A stretch of 64,000 nucleotides of DNA from Tepidanaerobacter acetatoxydans Re1 (lineage in GTDB: Bacteria; Bacillota; Thermosediminibacteria; Thermosediminibacterales; Tepidanaerobacteraceae), in assembly GCF_000328765.2 (NCBI RefSeq), contig NC_019954.2, positions 2,691,780 through 2,755,779 on the forward strand, read 5' to 3'. The first letter of the stretch is position 1. Each line of letters starts with the position of its first letter. The notes under the pieces were generated by a model, which did not search any database, was not told where the DNA came from, and was given only the letters and a program-made list of their open reading frames with translations. Shown piece after piece: positions 50,810 to 60,055 of the stretch. A program made the translations under genes and the position numbers.

Positions 50810-51002
50810 GGTTAGTATTTTTTTCCGACCTGATAACTTTTTTAACACTCTTTTCAAATTTATGTCTTGGCAGCATCACTTTTCGGCCACACCCCATACA
50901 TTTAATTCCAAAATCCATACCCATACGCCATATCTGCCAAGTATCACTTCCACAGGGGTGTTTCTTTTTCATCTGAACTACATCACCTATGTTGTATATC
51001 AA
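50796..51002 (-). CDS. DUF951 family protein
   Basis: A 68-residue protein of the DUF951 family. It begins YNIGDVVQMKKKHPCGSDTW and carries CMGCGRKVMLPRHKFEKSVKKV, a likely small zinc-binding fold (C-x, CxxC). Function unknown; commonly found beside the mechanosensitive channel and rpsF in Firmicutes. It overlaps the upstream channel gene end (ATGA). Confidence 0.88.
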   Translation of the reverse strand: MIYNIGDVVQMKKKHPCGSDTWQIWRMGMDFGIKCMGCGRKVMLPRHKFEKSVKKVIRSEKNTNLENR

Positions 51003-51862
51003 AGGTCTTCCTCCCTTTTGCCTTCTTTTTTTATATAAACTGTTCGCGGATATGGTATTTCTATGCCTTCACTTGTAAACTTTTCCAAAATAGCCTTGCG
51101 CAGCTCCCTTTCTACGCTCCACTGCTGCATAGGTATTGTCTTAGCAATAATCCCAACTTCAATTTCTGTTTTGCCTAAATCTGATATTCCCAATATGGAA
51201 GGGCCTTCAACAATAATATCTTTTCTTTTTTCCCTAACTCCTTGGCAAACCTCTTCTAATGATTTCATCACCCGGTTGATATCTTCTTCATAGGCTATGC
51301 TTACATTAATTAAAGCTCTCATAGCTCCACGGGAATGATTTGTCACTCGGGTAATCTCACCATTCGGAATAATATGCAGTTGTCCGCCAAAATCCCATAG
51401 CTTAGTGGTTCTAAGCCCAATCTCATCAACGGTTCCCGCTACGCCGGCCGCTTCTATATAATCACCCACATTATACTGATCCTCAAAGATAATAAAAAAT
51501 CCTGATATAACGTCCTTTACGAGGTTTTGAGCCCCAAAGCCAATCGCAAGCCCGCCGATGCCTGCTGCCGTTAATAAGGACGTAGTCTTAATCCCTGCAA
51601 TCTCTAAAATATTTATACCTGCTACAAAATATGTTACATAGCGCACAATACTTTTTAAAAGGCCTGCCAGCGTTTTTGTTTTGCTTTCATCAAAATGCGC
51701 TTTCCCATGGCTTTTCATCGAAAAAATTCGAGTAATGAAGTTCTCTGCGAGTTTTATAAAAAGAACCGATAAATACCAAACCACAGCGATTTTAATAAGA
51801 GGTATTGCAAATGCCGGAAGTTTATTTACAAAATTATTATACATTTGTGTTATATCACTCAA
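50999..51862 (-). CDS. Small-conductance mechanosensitive channel (MscS family)
   Basis: A 287-residue MscS-type channel. Hydrophobic spans near 14-36, 66-86 and the pore helix TTSLLTAAGIGGLAIGFGAQNLVKD, followed by the cytoplasmic beta domain (YIEAAGVAGTVDEIGLRTTKL, IPNGEITRVTN). It opens under membrane tension to relieve osmotic shock. A TTG at 51860-51862 has GAGGTG at seven bases; the longer frame to 51910 lacks a site. Confidence 0.92.
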   Translation of the reverse strand: MSDITQMYNNFVNKLPAFAIPLIKIAVVWYLSVLFIKLAENFITRIFSMKSHGKAHFDESKTKTLAGLLKSIVRYVTYFVAGINILEIAGIKTTSLLTAAGIGGLAIGFGAQNLVKDVISGFFIIFEDQYNVGDYIEAAGVAGTVDEIGLRTTKLWDFGGQLHIIPNGEITRVTNHSRGAMRALINVSIAYEEDINRVMKSLEEVCQGVREKRKDIIVEGPSILGISDLGKTEIEVGIIAKTIPMQQWSVERELRKAILEKFTSEGIEIPYPRTVYIKKEGKREEDL

Positions 51863-51964
51863 AAATAAACACCTCATATTCTTAAAGGTCAAAGATAATA
51901 TAGTATGCATTATTTTGGCTTTATAATTTTAGCATCAAAATCCAGATAATTCCACTGGTTAGCA

Positions 51965-52531
51965 TTATATTAATTTTACCACAATAGGACTTATAAAATC
52001 TAAAAATCTTATGTGATTTAAGATATAAGAAGCCCTTAATCCTTTATCCAAAAAGCTTTCCGGGAAGGCCAATAGGAATGGTGAAACAACTGCATTTAAA
52101 AGTGCAAAGTATACGGCTGTTCGAGCTAAGCCGAACAAAGTACCCAGTAATCGGTTAAGTGGCGTTAGGCTTGATATTTTTATAATACCGTTGATGAAAT
52201 ATGCAGGTATCAAAAATATGATTTGAACCAACAAAAACACTGAAAAAAATCCTACGGCACTGAGTGCCAATTCCACGATGCTTTTAATGTTTATTACTCC
52301 CAAGGCTCCAGGTTCATTTAAAGTTGGGGCTAACATTATACCGCTCAAAAATCTGTCCATAGCAAGGTGAGTTTTCAGAAAATCCACCGCAATATCCCTA
52401 TAAAAAACTCCTGTGTACAAAGCTACGATAACTCCTGCTGTTTTAAATGCGGACAGGATAAAGCCTTTAGAAAATCCCTGTACCGCACTTTTTATAAAAA
52501 CTATCATCAAAATAATATCCACCCAGTTCAC
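51965..52531 (-). CDS. CvpA family membrane protein
   Basis: A 188-residue protein with four or five hydrophobic spans, starting NWVDIILMIVFIKSAVQGFSKGF as in CvpA/YshB proteins. The role in Firmicutes is unclear; CvpA of E. coli affects colicin V export and envelope integrity. The GTG at 52529-52531 follows AGGAGG by seven bases. The region 51,863-51,964 holds nothing obvious. Confidence 0.85.
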   Translation of the reverse strand: MNWVDIILMIVFIKSAVQGFSKGFILSAFKTAGVIVALYTGVFYRDIAVDFLKTHLAMDRFLSGIMLAPTLNEPGALGVINIKSIVELALSAVGFFSVFLLVQIIFLIPAYFINGIIKISSLTPLNRLLGTLFGLARTAVYFALLNAVVSPFLLAFPESFLDKGLRASYILNHIRFLDFISPIVVKLI

Positions 52532-52590
52532 GGCATTACCTCCTATAATAGTCATGCCCGCTAACTCTATTTATATAACAAAAATTTCCA

Positions 52591-53118
52591 TTATCTTTTA
52601 AAAGAAATCAATAGATATAAAATCAACATAACAATTAAAAAGCCGAGGATTGCCATGTAAGGTAGTTTTTTTGCTTCTTTTTTTTTAAAATGTATTTTAG
52701 TATCATTTAATTTGTGGGTGGAAAGCTCTATCGATTTTTTGTAAAATTTTACAAATTTATCTATGTCCTTTGATTTTTTATATATTACAGCCAGATTATT
52801 ATATGGCACAGGATTGTCCGGGTCAATGGCTATGGCCTTTTCATAGCAGTCTTTTGCTTTTTCAAAATTCCCTTTTTCAAAATATATATTGCCTAAGTTG
52901 CTTGATGCCGAAGAAAGCTTTGGATTTAGCTCAAGTGCTTTTATGAAATAAATTTTTGCTTGTTCGAGATTTTCTTCGCGAACCGAAATTACCCCAAGTT
53001 TATTATAGGCTATGGCATTGTTGGGGTCAATTAACAAAATTTCATTATATATTTTTCTTGCTTGCTGATACTCCCCGCGTTCCATATGGTGCTCAGCTTT
53101 ATTAATAAGATCGTCCAC
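52591..53118 (-). CDS. Tail-anchored TPR protein
   Basis: A 175-residue protein with three tetratricopeptide repeats at about 2-115 (for example NLGNIYFEKGNFEKAKDCYEKAIAIDPDNP region) and a single hydrophobic span at the very C-terminus (MAILGFLIVMLILYLLI), so it is probably anchored with the repeats in the cytosol. TPR units bind partner proteins. GTG start after AGGGGAG. Confidence 0.85.
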   Translation of the reverse strand: MDDLINKAEHHMERGEYQQARKIYNEILLIDPNNAIAYNKLGVISVREENLEQAKIYFIKALELNPKLSSASSNLGNIYFEKGNFEKAKDCYEKAIAIDPDNPVPYNNLAVIYKKSKDIDKFVKFYKKSIELSTHKLNDTKIHFKKKEAKKLPYMAILGFLIVMLILYLLISFKR

Positions 53119-53151
53119 AAGAGCTCCCCTTCTTATGTAATTATATTTATA

Positions 53152-54192
53152 TCATTCTATCTTAATGCTCAAAACCCTTCTTATAACTAATAAAATACCA
53201 AAAAATATGCCGATTATTCCAAATAGAGGATATATTTTATTTATTAGGCTAGCAAAACTGAATTTTGTAAGAGGTATGCCGATAAATAGGAGGTTTAAGG
53301 CATTTCGATAATTGATGCCAAACCTATGAGCAAATCCTCGGGAAAAAGAAAAACCTAGGCTTAGTGCGGTTGTCAGCATTGCCGATAATAATACCAAAAT
53401 AGAAATTAAATACAGCAGATAGTGATACTGCCTTGCTACCCAAAGCAAAGGAATCTGCACCCCGGTAGAAAGCGATGCGTAATTTACGGAAGTAATGAGC
53501 CACATTACTACCGCCATCGCCATAAGCCCCAATGCTCCAATTATAGCAGCACCCAATGCAGCACTTTCCCTATTTGTATAGGTGCCAAGAGATGACAAAA
53601 CCACTAGAGCTAAAGTAATGTTATAGCTTACATAAATCAGAGATGAAGCTAACCAGCCTTTTTCACTGGGCAAAGTTTTTATACAACTTAAGATATCCGG
53701 ATTTTTCTTTAAGCAGCAAAAACCTATGAAAAGCGTGATGATAATCATTATAGACACTAACAGCTTATTGAGCCTAGCAAGACTGCTTACCCCATTTTTC
53801 AAGCACATGACAATCGCGATATTCAATATCAAAACTGTTAATATGTAGTCAAAGTTCATGCACTCTTTAAGCACCGCACCGCATCCTGACAGCATGATAT
53901 AATACCCCGCAAGACAGAAGATATCCATATATATATCAATTATGAACATCAGTCTGCCTTTGCCTATTTGCAGCAATACATCTTCAGCACACTGAGATTG
54001 AAGCCGTATTGCCTGCCTTAATATAAAATAACCAAATAAAAAGAAAAGAATCGCAGCCGTTATTATCCCAAGCAGTCCCTTTTTTCCGTATATAGTAAAA
54101 AAACTCATAATCTCCTGGCCGGAAGCAAAACCTGCTCCAATTAGAGCACCTATATAGATAGCACCCAAGCTTATCTCATCGTTGAAATTCAA
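53152..54192 (-). CDS. YkvI-like membrane protein (LeuT-fold transporter family)
   Basis: A 346-residue protein with about ten hydrophobic spans. The first, GAIYIGALIGAGFASGQEIMSFF, carries the broken-helix signature of the YkvI family, related to sodium-coupled amino-acid transporters. Substrate unknown. The TTG at 54190-54192 follows AGGAGG by eight bases; the longer frame is not supported. Confidence 0.85.
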   Translation of the reverse strand: MNFNDEISLGAIYIGALIGAGFASGQEIMSFFTIYGKKGLLGIITAAILFFLFGYFILRQAIRLQSQCAEDVLLQIGKGRLMFIIDIYMDIFCLAGYYIMLSGCGAVLKECMNFDYILTVLILNIAIVMCLKNGVSSLARLNKLLVSIMIIITLFIGFCCLKKNPDILSCIKTLPSEKGWLASSLIYVSYNITLALVVLSSLGTYTNRESAALGAAIIGALGLMAMAVVMWLITSVNYASLSTGVQIPLLWVARQYHYLLYLISILVLLSAMLTTALSLGFSFSRGFAHRFGINYRNALNLLFIGIPLTKFSFASLINKIYPLFGIIGIFFGILLVIRRVLSIKIE

Positions 54193-54341
54193 GCAATATT
54201 CCTCCTGCACATTTTTATAATTTACAGCTTTTACAACATAGATATGATTAAAAAATGCAACTATGACGCATAATTTAATATGAATACTAAATTATGATTT
54301 CACATATAATGTTATAAATTCTCTCAGGAGGTTTGCCTGTT

Positions 54342-54908
54342 ATGCAATTGGAGCAGACATGTTTTAATTATAAAGATTTACGAGTGCATATAGATTCCCC
54401 TTCTGCTTATAAGTTATTTTGCAATTACTTTATTGAAATGCTGACTGATACATATACTCAAGCCCCATTAATTATAATTTGCATAGGAACTGACCGTTCT
54501 ACCGGTGATGCACTCGGTCCGCTGGTAGGTGAAAAATTACATAAAGTTTGCCGTCATGCTAAGGTTTTGGGTAATTTGCAAGAACCGGTTCATGCCTGCA
54601 ATCTTGAAAAGGTGCTAGGTGAAGTAAAAAGCACCTATGAAAATCCGTTTATAATTGCTATTGATGCTTCCCTCGGCCGTTCAGAAAATGTTGGTACTAT
54701 TAAAATCAGCCCGGGTGCTTTAAAGCCCGGAGCCGGTGTCAATAAAAATTTACCTTCGGTTGGTGATTTTCACATTACAGGAGTTGTAAATGTAGGCGGT
54801 TTCATGGAATATGTCGTGCTTCAAAATACCAGGCTTTATACGGTAATGAAGATGGTGGATATTATCTCATTAGGAATCATGCGGGGATTGGAAAGGTTTT
54901 TTGGATAG
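54342..54908 (+). CDS. yyaC: Sporulation protein YyaC (DUF1256)
   Basis: A 188-residue protein of the YyaC family, similar in fold to germination protease GPR. Motifs are ICIGTDRSTGDALGPLVG, ALDASLG-type IAIDASLGRSENVGTI and a late VGDFHITGVVNVGGFMEY. It is a marker of endospore formation, encoded near parAB in Bacillus as well. The ATG at 54342 lies ten bases after AGGAGG; the earlier TTG abuts that site. Confidence 0.92.
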   Translation: MQLEQTCFNYKDLRVHIDSPSAYKLFCNYFIEMLTDTYTQAPLIIICIGTDRSTGDALGPLVGEKLHKVCRHAKVLGNLQEPVHACNLEKVLGEVKSTYENPFIIAIDASLGRSENVGTIKISPGALKPGAGVNKNLPSVGDFHITGVVNVGGFMEYVVLQNTRLYTVMKMVDIISLGIMRGLERFFG

Positions 54909-54959
54909 GACTTGCTAAAACGTGAAACTATTTCTTATCACTTTTAGTAGGGGAAAAAA

Positions 54960-54990
54960 CGAACCCAACATTATGTTGGGTTCGTTTTTT
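54960..54990. terminator. Bidirectional terminator yyaC/bactofilin
   Basis: CGAACCCAACA and TGTTGGGTTCG flank TTA, followed by seven T. It lies past yyaC and includes the bactofilin stop region. Confidence 0.85.
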
Positions 54991-55393
54991 TCTCATTCCT
55001 ATTTATTTCAACAAGATTTAAATCCGGCTTGTGCCCGGCTCCAAGCATCTCACATTTGCCGTCAAAGAAAGCTCCATCTTCAACAAGTAGCGTACCTACT
55101 TTTATATCTCCCGTCACTTTACCTGTATTCTTTATTTCAAGCTTACCGTCCAGCTGGATATTGCCTTGAAATACTCCTGCTATGATGGCGTTTCTAGCCT
55201 TAAGTTCAGCAGTAACCTTTGCCCCTTCGCTTATAATCAAATCTTCATCACATTCTAATTCGCCATCAAAATTCCCTTCTATCCGCATTAATCCTGATGA
55301 TTTTATCTTACCATTAAACTCTGCGTTCTTACCAAGTATCGTATCAACTCTATCTGTATTTGCTATAGTTGGCTCACTCCTCTTCCCAAACAT
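54971..55393 (-). CDS. Bactofilin (polymer-forming cytoskeletal protein)
   Basis: A 140-residue bactofilin. The beta-helix core repeats GKIKSSGLMRIEGNFDGELE-like units every about 17 residues, flanked by short disordered ends. Bactofilins polymerise without nucleotide and place wall enzymes. It is directly downstream (15 bases) of an M23 peptidase gene, the usual functional pairing. Confidence 0.92.
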   Translation of the reverse strand: MFGKRSEPTIANTDRVDTILGKNAEFNGKIKSSGLMRIEGNFDGELECDEDLIISEGAKVTAELKARNAIIAGVFQGNIQLDGKLEIKNTGKVTGDIKVGTLLVEDGAFFDGKCEMLGAGHKPDLNLVEINRNEKKTNPT

Positions 55394-55408
55394 GTGTGTC
55401 CTCCTCTC

Positions 55409-56320
55409 TCACTGTAAAAAGTTTGCAGGGTCCTGAAGCTGCCCGTTCAGCCTTACCATATAGTGCAGATGTGGGCCCGTGCTTCTCCCTGAACTCCCTA
55501 CCTTTGCAATCCCCTGACCTTTTTTTACCTGTTGACCTGTTTTTACAAGTATGCTAGAGTTGTGACAATAGGATGTCTCAAATCCATAACCATGGCTTAT
55601 AGTCACCGTCCTGCCATAACCTGACCGGTAACCGGTAAAGGTTACCATGCCATCAGCCGTAGCAACAATCGTAGCACCATATGATGCTCCAATATCCAAA
55701 CCGTCATGAAACTCTTGTCTGCTGCCAAATGGAGATTTGCGGTATCCGAATTTTGATGTAATATTGCCGGAAACAGGATACCCGGAAGGTGTATGTGATA
55801 GGCGATCATTTCTTTGAATGACGGCATCTTTTAACTCTTCCAAACTCTGCTCCTGATCAGGAATTTTTAATTCCAGTATCCGCAATTGACTTATCGCTCG
55901 CTGACGGTCTAACCCGCTTCGGCTTGTAATTACGGCTCTACTCATATCTAACTGCTTGTCCTCTTTTTTTATGCTCGTTTTTAAAGCCGGATCACCTTCT
56001 AGCAAACCTCTTAAGTCAGTGTCCAGCTTCTCCAATTCCGACATTTTTTTCTCTAAGGTACTGGTTTTTTCCACGAAAAACTCTAACTGCTTTTGCAGCA
56101 CATTATAATCCTTGGCTATCACTGATAATTCTTCTGTGCGAGTTTTAAACTTATTATAAGACAAATAAATATTTGAAACAAAAATCATCACACCAATTAA
56201 AGTAGCAGCCAACAGTCCGCCCGCAATTTTTAAGGTCTTAGCTGATACAGAAACAGCAAAGGTAGATTTTCCTGAGTGAGGAATAACCATCATCGTGAAT
56301 TTCTCTTTTCTTTCGTTCAC
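55409..56320 (-). CDS. M23 family peptidase paired with bactofilin
   Basis: A 303-residue protein with one membrane span at about 31-53, a coiled coil at about 60-190 and a LytM domain at about 205-300 with FHDGLDIG and HLHYMV zinc ligands. It is likely to cleave cross-links at a site set by the bactofilin. The GTG start at 56320 follows GTGGGTAAACGGA. An ATG pair nine codons later is an alternative. Confidence 0.9.
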   Translation of the reverse strand: MNERKEKFTMMVIPHSGKSTFAVSVSAKTLKIAGGLLAATLIGVMIFVSNIYLSYNKFKTRTEELSVIAKDYNVLQKQLEFFVEKTSTLEKKMSELEKLDTDLRGLLEGDPALKTSIKKEDKQLDMSRAVITSRSGLDRQRAISQLRILELKIPDQEQSLEELKDAVIQRNDRLSHTPSGYPVSGNITSKFGYRKSPFGSRQEFHDGLDIGASYGATIVATADGMVTFTGYRSGYGRTVTISHGYGFETSYCHNSSILVKTGQQVKKGQGIAKVGSSGRSTGPHLHYMVRLNGQLQDPANFLQ

Positions 56321-56408
56321 TCCGTTTACCCACCACCTACTTTTATGTATAGTTTGACAATTTACCTATTTTTATATTCGCCATGATTTATGAAAATCCT
56401 TCCTAAAT

Positions 56409-56933
56409 TTAAATAATTTTAGTTTGAATAGCCTTCAAAATTATTTCCCGTTCCTCTGGAGAAAGGGTATAACTGCTTTTTCCTTCAATAATAGGCTTTA
56501 AATAAACCCTATTTTCATCCCGACCGTATATACTTGTTATCACGACACCCGAGTTTCCGTCATTTAGCAATGCTAGTGAAAAACTTAAATCACTTCCCAT
56601 CTCCGGAAATGCGTTATAGCGTTTCCAGTAAACCTTTTTAATCATCTGACGATTATCTTGGGTCAGTTGAGCAATCGCCTTCTTTATATCACTTACTTCA
56701 TTGTCTAAATCTTTCAAATAATCCGTCTGATGTAATAAGATGTCTTCAATATTGCTTCCATCCATACCCCTTGTAAGGTTTTTATATTTTTTTACAATTT
56801 TAGACAATTTGATATTCACATTTATAAAAACAATTAATGTTATTATCGATAAAATAATAACGCATAGCAGCAAGTTTTCCATGTTATTAGTAATAAATAC
56901 ATTTACAATATCTAAATAGTTTTTTAATTTCAA
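56409..56933 (-). CDS. DUF4446 family protein
   Basis: A 174-residue protein. One N-terminal span at about 18-39, a coiled coil, and a compact domain with KVYWKRYNAFPEMGSDLSFSLALLNDGNSGVVITSIYGR, the DUF4446 signature. It is found near parAB and yyaC in many Firmicutes; its function is unknown. TTG start eight bases after GGAGG. Confidence 0.88.
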   Translation of the reverse strand: MKLKNYLDIVNVFITNNMENLLLCVIILSIITLIVFINVNIKLSKIVKKYKNLTRGMDGSNIEDILLHQTDYLKDLDNEVSDIKKAIAQLTQDNRQMIKKVYWKRYNAFPEMGSDLSFSLALLNDGNSGVVITSIYGRDENRVYLKPIIEGKSSYTLSPEEREIILKAIQTKII

Positions 56934-57052
56934 TCAACATTCCTCCATTGCTTTAGGTTGAAACTACTTTGCCGTAAAATAAGCCATTTATTTTGTATTA
57001 CAGCATTAATAATTATTTGATTCCTTACTGTAGAAATCTTATTTTACTAAAT

Positions 57053-57135
57053 TTATGGTCAACATGTCATGTGCCGCCATGCTATAATTAAGAAAAGGTT
57101 TTTCGTATTTTCGGGTTAAAATTAACTCTTTAAAA
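57053..57135. repeat. Second copy of dispersed AT-rich motif
   Basis: ATGGTCAACAT near the left end, then GGGTTAAAATTAACT about 50 bases later, as at 940-1012. The gap 56,934-57,165 holds no other visible feature. Confidence 0.35.
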
Positions 57136-57165
57136 CAAAATCATCACATGTACCTTTGTACCTTT

Positions 57166-57861
57166 TTAAAAGGGTAACTGCGCAAACAGTATCGCCACTG
57201 CAATTGCAACAAAGATAGCGGGAAGAAGATTTCCAACCTTAATTGTAACATTAATTCCAAGCATGTTAATCCCTATGCCAAATATCAGCAGCCCGCCGGC
57301 CGCAGACATTTCAGTTATTACTGCTGTGGTCAAAAAATCTTTCACAAATGAAGCTGCCAATGTAATTGCCCCTTGATATAAAAGGACCGGAATAGCGGAA
57401 AATGCCACGCCAAATCCCATTGTCGATGAAAATACCACCGCCGTTGTACCATCTAGTATTGATTTTACAAATAGTATGTCATGATTGCCGTCAAGACCGC
57501 TTTGTATGGAGCCCAGCACCGCCATCGCCCCTACACAGTACATAAGACTTGCCGTTACAAAAGCACGAGTAAAATTGCCGTTTTCATCTTGAAAACCTGA
57601 TTCAAGTTTCTTCCCAAAGCTATTCAGCCTATCCTCAATTTTCAATACTTCACCTAGGATTCCTCCGATAACGATGCTCAGTGTAAGCACAAGCATGTTC
57701 TCAGTTTTTACCGCCATAGAAATACCTATAATCATTACCGTAAGACTTAAGCCCTGCATTACAGTATTTTTGATATTTTCACTAAAACGATTTTTCATTA
57801 CAGTTCCCAGTAATGTACCTGCAATAATTGTTAGAATATTTACAATCGTTCCTAACAACAT
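57166..57861 (-). CDS. DUF554 family membrane protein
   Basis: A 231-residue membrane protein with six to seven spans, starting LLGTIVNILTIIAGTLLGT and including GGILGEVLKIEDRLNSFGKKLE and the SIQSGLDGNHDILFVKSILDG stretch of the DUF554 (YdfK-like) family. Role unknown, transporter suspected. The ATG at 57859-57861 follows AAGGAG by seven bases. Confidence 0.88.
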   Translation of the reverse strand: MLLGTIVNILTIIAGTLLGTVMKNRFSENIKNTVMQGLSLTVMIIGISMAVKTENMLVLTLSIVIGGILGEVLKIEDRLNSFGKKLESGFQDENGNFTRAFVTASLMYCVGAMAVLGSIQSGLDGNHDILFVKSILDGTTAVVFSSTMGFGVAFSAIPVLLYQGAITLAASFVKDFLTTAVITEMSAAGGLLIFGIGINMLGINVTIKVGNLLPAIFVAIAVAILFAQLPF

Positions 57862-58007
57862 TCTCTCTCTCCTTACTGCAAAGTGTTTGTTTAATTCTAC
57901 CACTAGCCTTTCATTCCGTAAAGACTCCCTTCAATTTTCAGGATAAATGCAATGGGACCACCCATATTGGGTTTTGTATGTTACATGGTCCTCATATATT
58001 AATACAT

Positions 58008-58506
58008 AATATGTTATTGTAGGGGAGACCATTGGTCTCCCGCTTATTACACATTATTACCTTTGGTGTCCAGCCTTTTCTTGTTGCATATTATTATCTT
58101 TGGTCGGCTAATACCATAACAGCACAACGCATTATTCGGCTGATATACATCCTATCGTTTATTAAATTATATCCGGTTTGCAATTTTATGCTGACATATA
58201 TTTTGTAAACAATATTTGCACGGCCCATATAATAACACCATAACGCATTATTTGCTGATATACGTCCTACCATTTATTAATAAAATTTTGTTGGTAATTC
58301 CTTGTTGATATTAATTGTAATATGTTGCGGTGGATTACAGCGGGCGGTCAATGACCGCCCCTACATTGTTGGTAATTCATGCGGTATATACGAAAAACCC
58401 GACATGTTGATAATTAATATTTTGTATGAAATGTTTACGTTAATAAATCATTTGCTACATCATCGTGCTGCGGATCGTGTTGTGGGCGGTCGATGACCGC
58501 CCCTAC
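58008..58506. repeat. Left long direct repeat (REP-bearing) flanking RAYT
   Basis: Near-identical to 59,532-59,914 in the same orientation, with three REPs (58019-58043, 58340-58364, 58482-58506). It holds about 115 extra bases created by an internal duplication of an ACGCATTATT segment (58,138 and 58,230). No coding. Confidence 0.8.
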
Positions 58507-58612
58507 GTGTTGGAAATCCATGCGGTATATATGGGAAACCCGACATGTTGGCAATTCATATATTGCCACATAACGTTTACATTAATAAATAATATGTTAA
58601 TAATATGTTACT

Positions 58613-58896
58613 GTAGGGGAGACCATTGGTCTCCCGCTGCATGCCGGTCATTCGTATATCGCAATATTGCTGCGGAACGTTTACGTTAATAAATTATTTG
58701 TTAGATCATCGTACAGCGGGTGGTCAGTGACCGCCCCTACATTGTTGGTAATTTGCATGCACATTCGTAAAAAATATTCAGCTGTAATTACATGTTTATG
58801 TACATTTTTCAATAACGTTTGATTTGCGGTTTTATGTTGGTATGAATTATAAAAATGCTCCAGTATCGTGCAACGGTCGGTCACCGACCGCCCCGC
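58613..58896. repeat. Three REP palindromes left of RAYT
   Basis: REPs at 58613-58637 (GGTCTCCC type), 58716-58740 (GACCGCCC type) and 58874-58896 (diverged, CGGTCGGTCACCGACCG). Each is followed or preceded by the shared linker with GTTTACNTTAATAAAT. Confidence 0.85.
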
Positions 58897-58920
58897 ATTG
58901 TTGAAAATTTTGTATTATAA

Positions 58921-59403
58921 TTATATATGGTATTTATCTTCTTCCCATTTTAATGGATTTGTTTCTATATATTCATAAATCTTTTCATATTCTTGCTGGT
59001 TTCTTATTATATGGTCATAAAATGATTTTTGCCATAATGGAAAACCAACCTGTTTAGAAATAGAACCTTTGAGTTGTTGGACAATGCGAGATATTGTAGG
59101 GGTTATTTTTGACCGACCTTCTTCAGCATGTAACACAATAATAAAATGTATATGATTTGGCATAATAACGTATTTATTAATTTCTACATTGTTGTAGATA
59201 GAATTTATTTTATTAATCCCTAAATCAACAATTTCACCTATTTTTGATAATGGTGGTTTTTGAAATTGACCGCCGTATGTCTCTCCTACATTCCAAAATA
59301 AATTTTTCTTATCATTTGTACATATGGTTATAAAATAATACCCGGCTTGTGAATAATCATACTCATTTAACCTTATGTTCTTCCGTTTAGGCAATTTCTC
59401 CAT
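58921..59403 (-). CDS. REP-associated tyrosine transposase (RAYT, Y1 family)
   Basis: A 160-residue single-domain transposase of the IS200-like Y1 superfamily. It opens LPKRKNIRLNEYDYSQAGYYFITICT, has the HUH motif as MPNHIHFII, and the catalytic tyrosine region SFYDHIIRNQQEYEKIYEYI ending NPLKWEED. RAYTs nick single-stranded REP hairpins next to a GTAG-type tetranucleotide. The ten REPs around this gene carry GTAG at the hairpin foot (CTAC on the plus strand), matching that rule. A short GGTCACATG leader precedes the ATG, and a GAGGTGG site is present. Apparently intact. Confidence 0.92.
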   Translation of the reverse strand: MEKLPKRKNIRLNEYDYSQAGYYFITICTNDKKNLFWNVGETYGGQFQKPPLSKIGEIVDLGINKINSIYNNVEINKYVIMPNHIHFIIVLHAEEGRSKITPTISRIVQQLKGSISKQVGFPLWQKSFYDHIIRNQQEYEKIYEYIETNPLKWEEDKYHI

Positions 59404-59422
59404 GTGACCACCTCATTGCATA

Positions 59423-59447
59423 GCGGGCGGTCGATGACCGCCCCTAC
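59423..59447. repeat. REP palindrome adjacent to RAYT start
   Basis: GCGGGCGGTCGATGACCGCC plus CCTAC, 20 bases upstream of the RAYT ATG. It is the nearest upstream REP. Confidence 0.88.
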
Positions 59448-59531
59448 ATGTTAGCAATCCGTGCGGTATATACGGAAAACTCGATATGTCGGTAATTCAT
59501 ATATTGCTACAGGAAGTTTACATTAATAAAT

Positions 59532-59914
59532 AATATGTTATTGTAGGGGAGACCAATGGTCTCCCGCTTATTACACATTATTACCTTTGGTGTCCAGCCT
59601 GTTCTTGTTACATATTATTATCTTTGGTCGGCTAATACAATAACACCACAACGCATTATTTGCTGATATACGTCCTACCATTTATTAATAAAATTTTGTT
59701 GGTAATTCCTTGTTGATATTAATTGTAATATTTTGCGGTGGATTACAGTGGGCGGTCACTGACCGCCCCTACATTGTTGACAATCCATGTGGTATATATG
59801 GGAAACCCGACATGTTGGTAATTCATGTTTTGTATGAAATGTTTACGTTAATAAATCATTTGCTACATCATCGTGCTGCGGATCGTGTTGTGGGCGGTCA
59901 CTGACCGCCCCTAC
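59532..59914. repeat. Right long direct repeat (REP-bearing) flanking RAYT
   Basis: Counterpart of 58,008-58,506. REPs at 59543-59567 (GGTCTCCC type), 59748-59772 and 59890-59914 (GACCGCCC type). The stretch 59,915-60,036 after it has no gene. Confidence 0.8.
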
Positions 59915-60036
59915 ATTGTTGGTAATTCGTGTATTGCAATATTGCTGTGGAACGTTTATATTGATGAATCGTGTATTGAGGTGGTAGTTTAGTTATTTTG
60001 TGCATCGAATATTTGCTGGTTTTAAAAATTTGGATA

Positions 60037-60052
60037 TGTTTCACGTGAAACA
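60037..60052. promoter_or_regulatory. parS centromere site
   Basis: TGTTTCACGTGAAACA, a perfect 16-base palindrome equal to the bacterial parS consensus. It lies four bases from the parB stop. ParB loads here as a CTP-dependent clamp and spreads. Confidence 0.97.
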
Positions 60053-60055
60053 TTT

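Noticed and set aside
58302-58496. Small frames repeated at 58,302 and 59,710
   Set aside because: They run through REP palindromes and their linkers; the similarity is due to the DNA repeat, not a gene family.
58008-59914. Possible CRISPR array
   Set aside because: Repeats are palindromic and unequally spaced (about 105-200 bases), the linkers are themselves repeated, and no cas gene is present. They are REPs.
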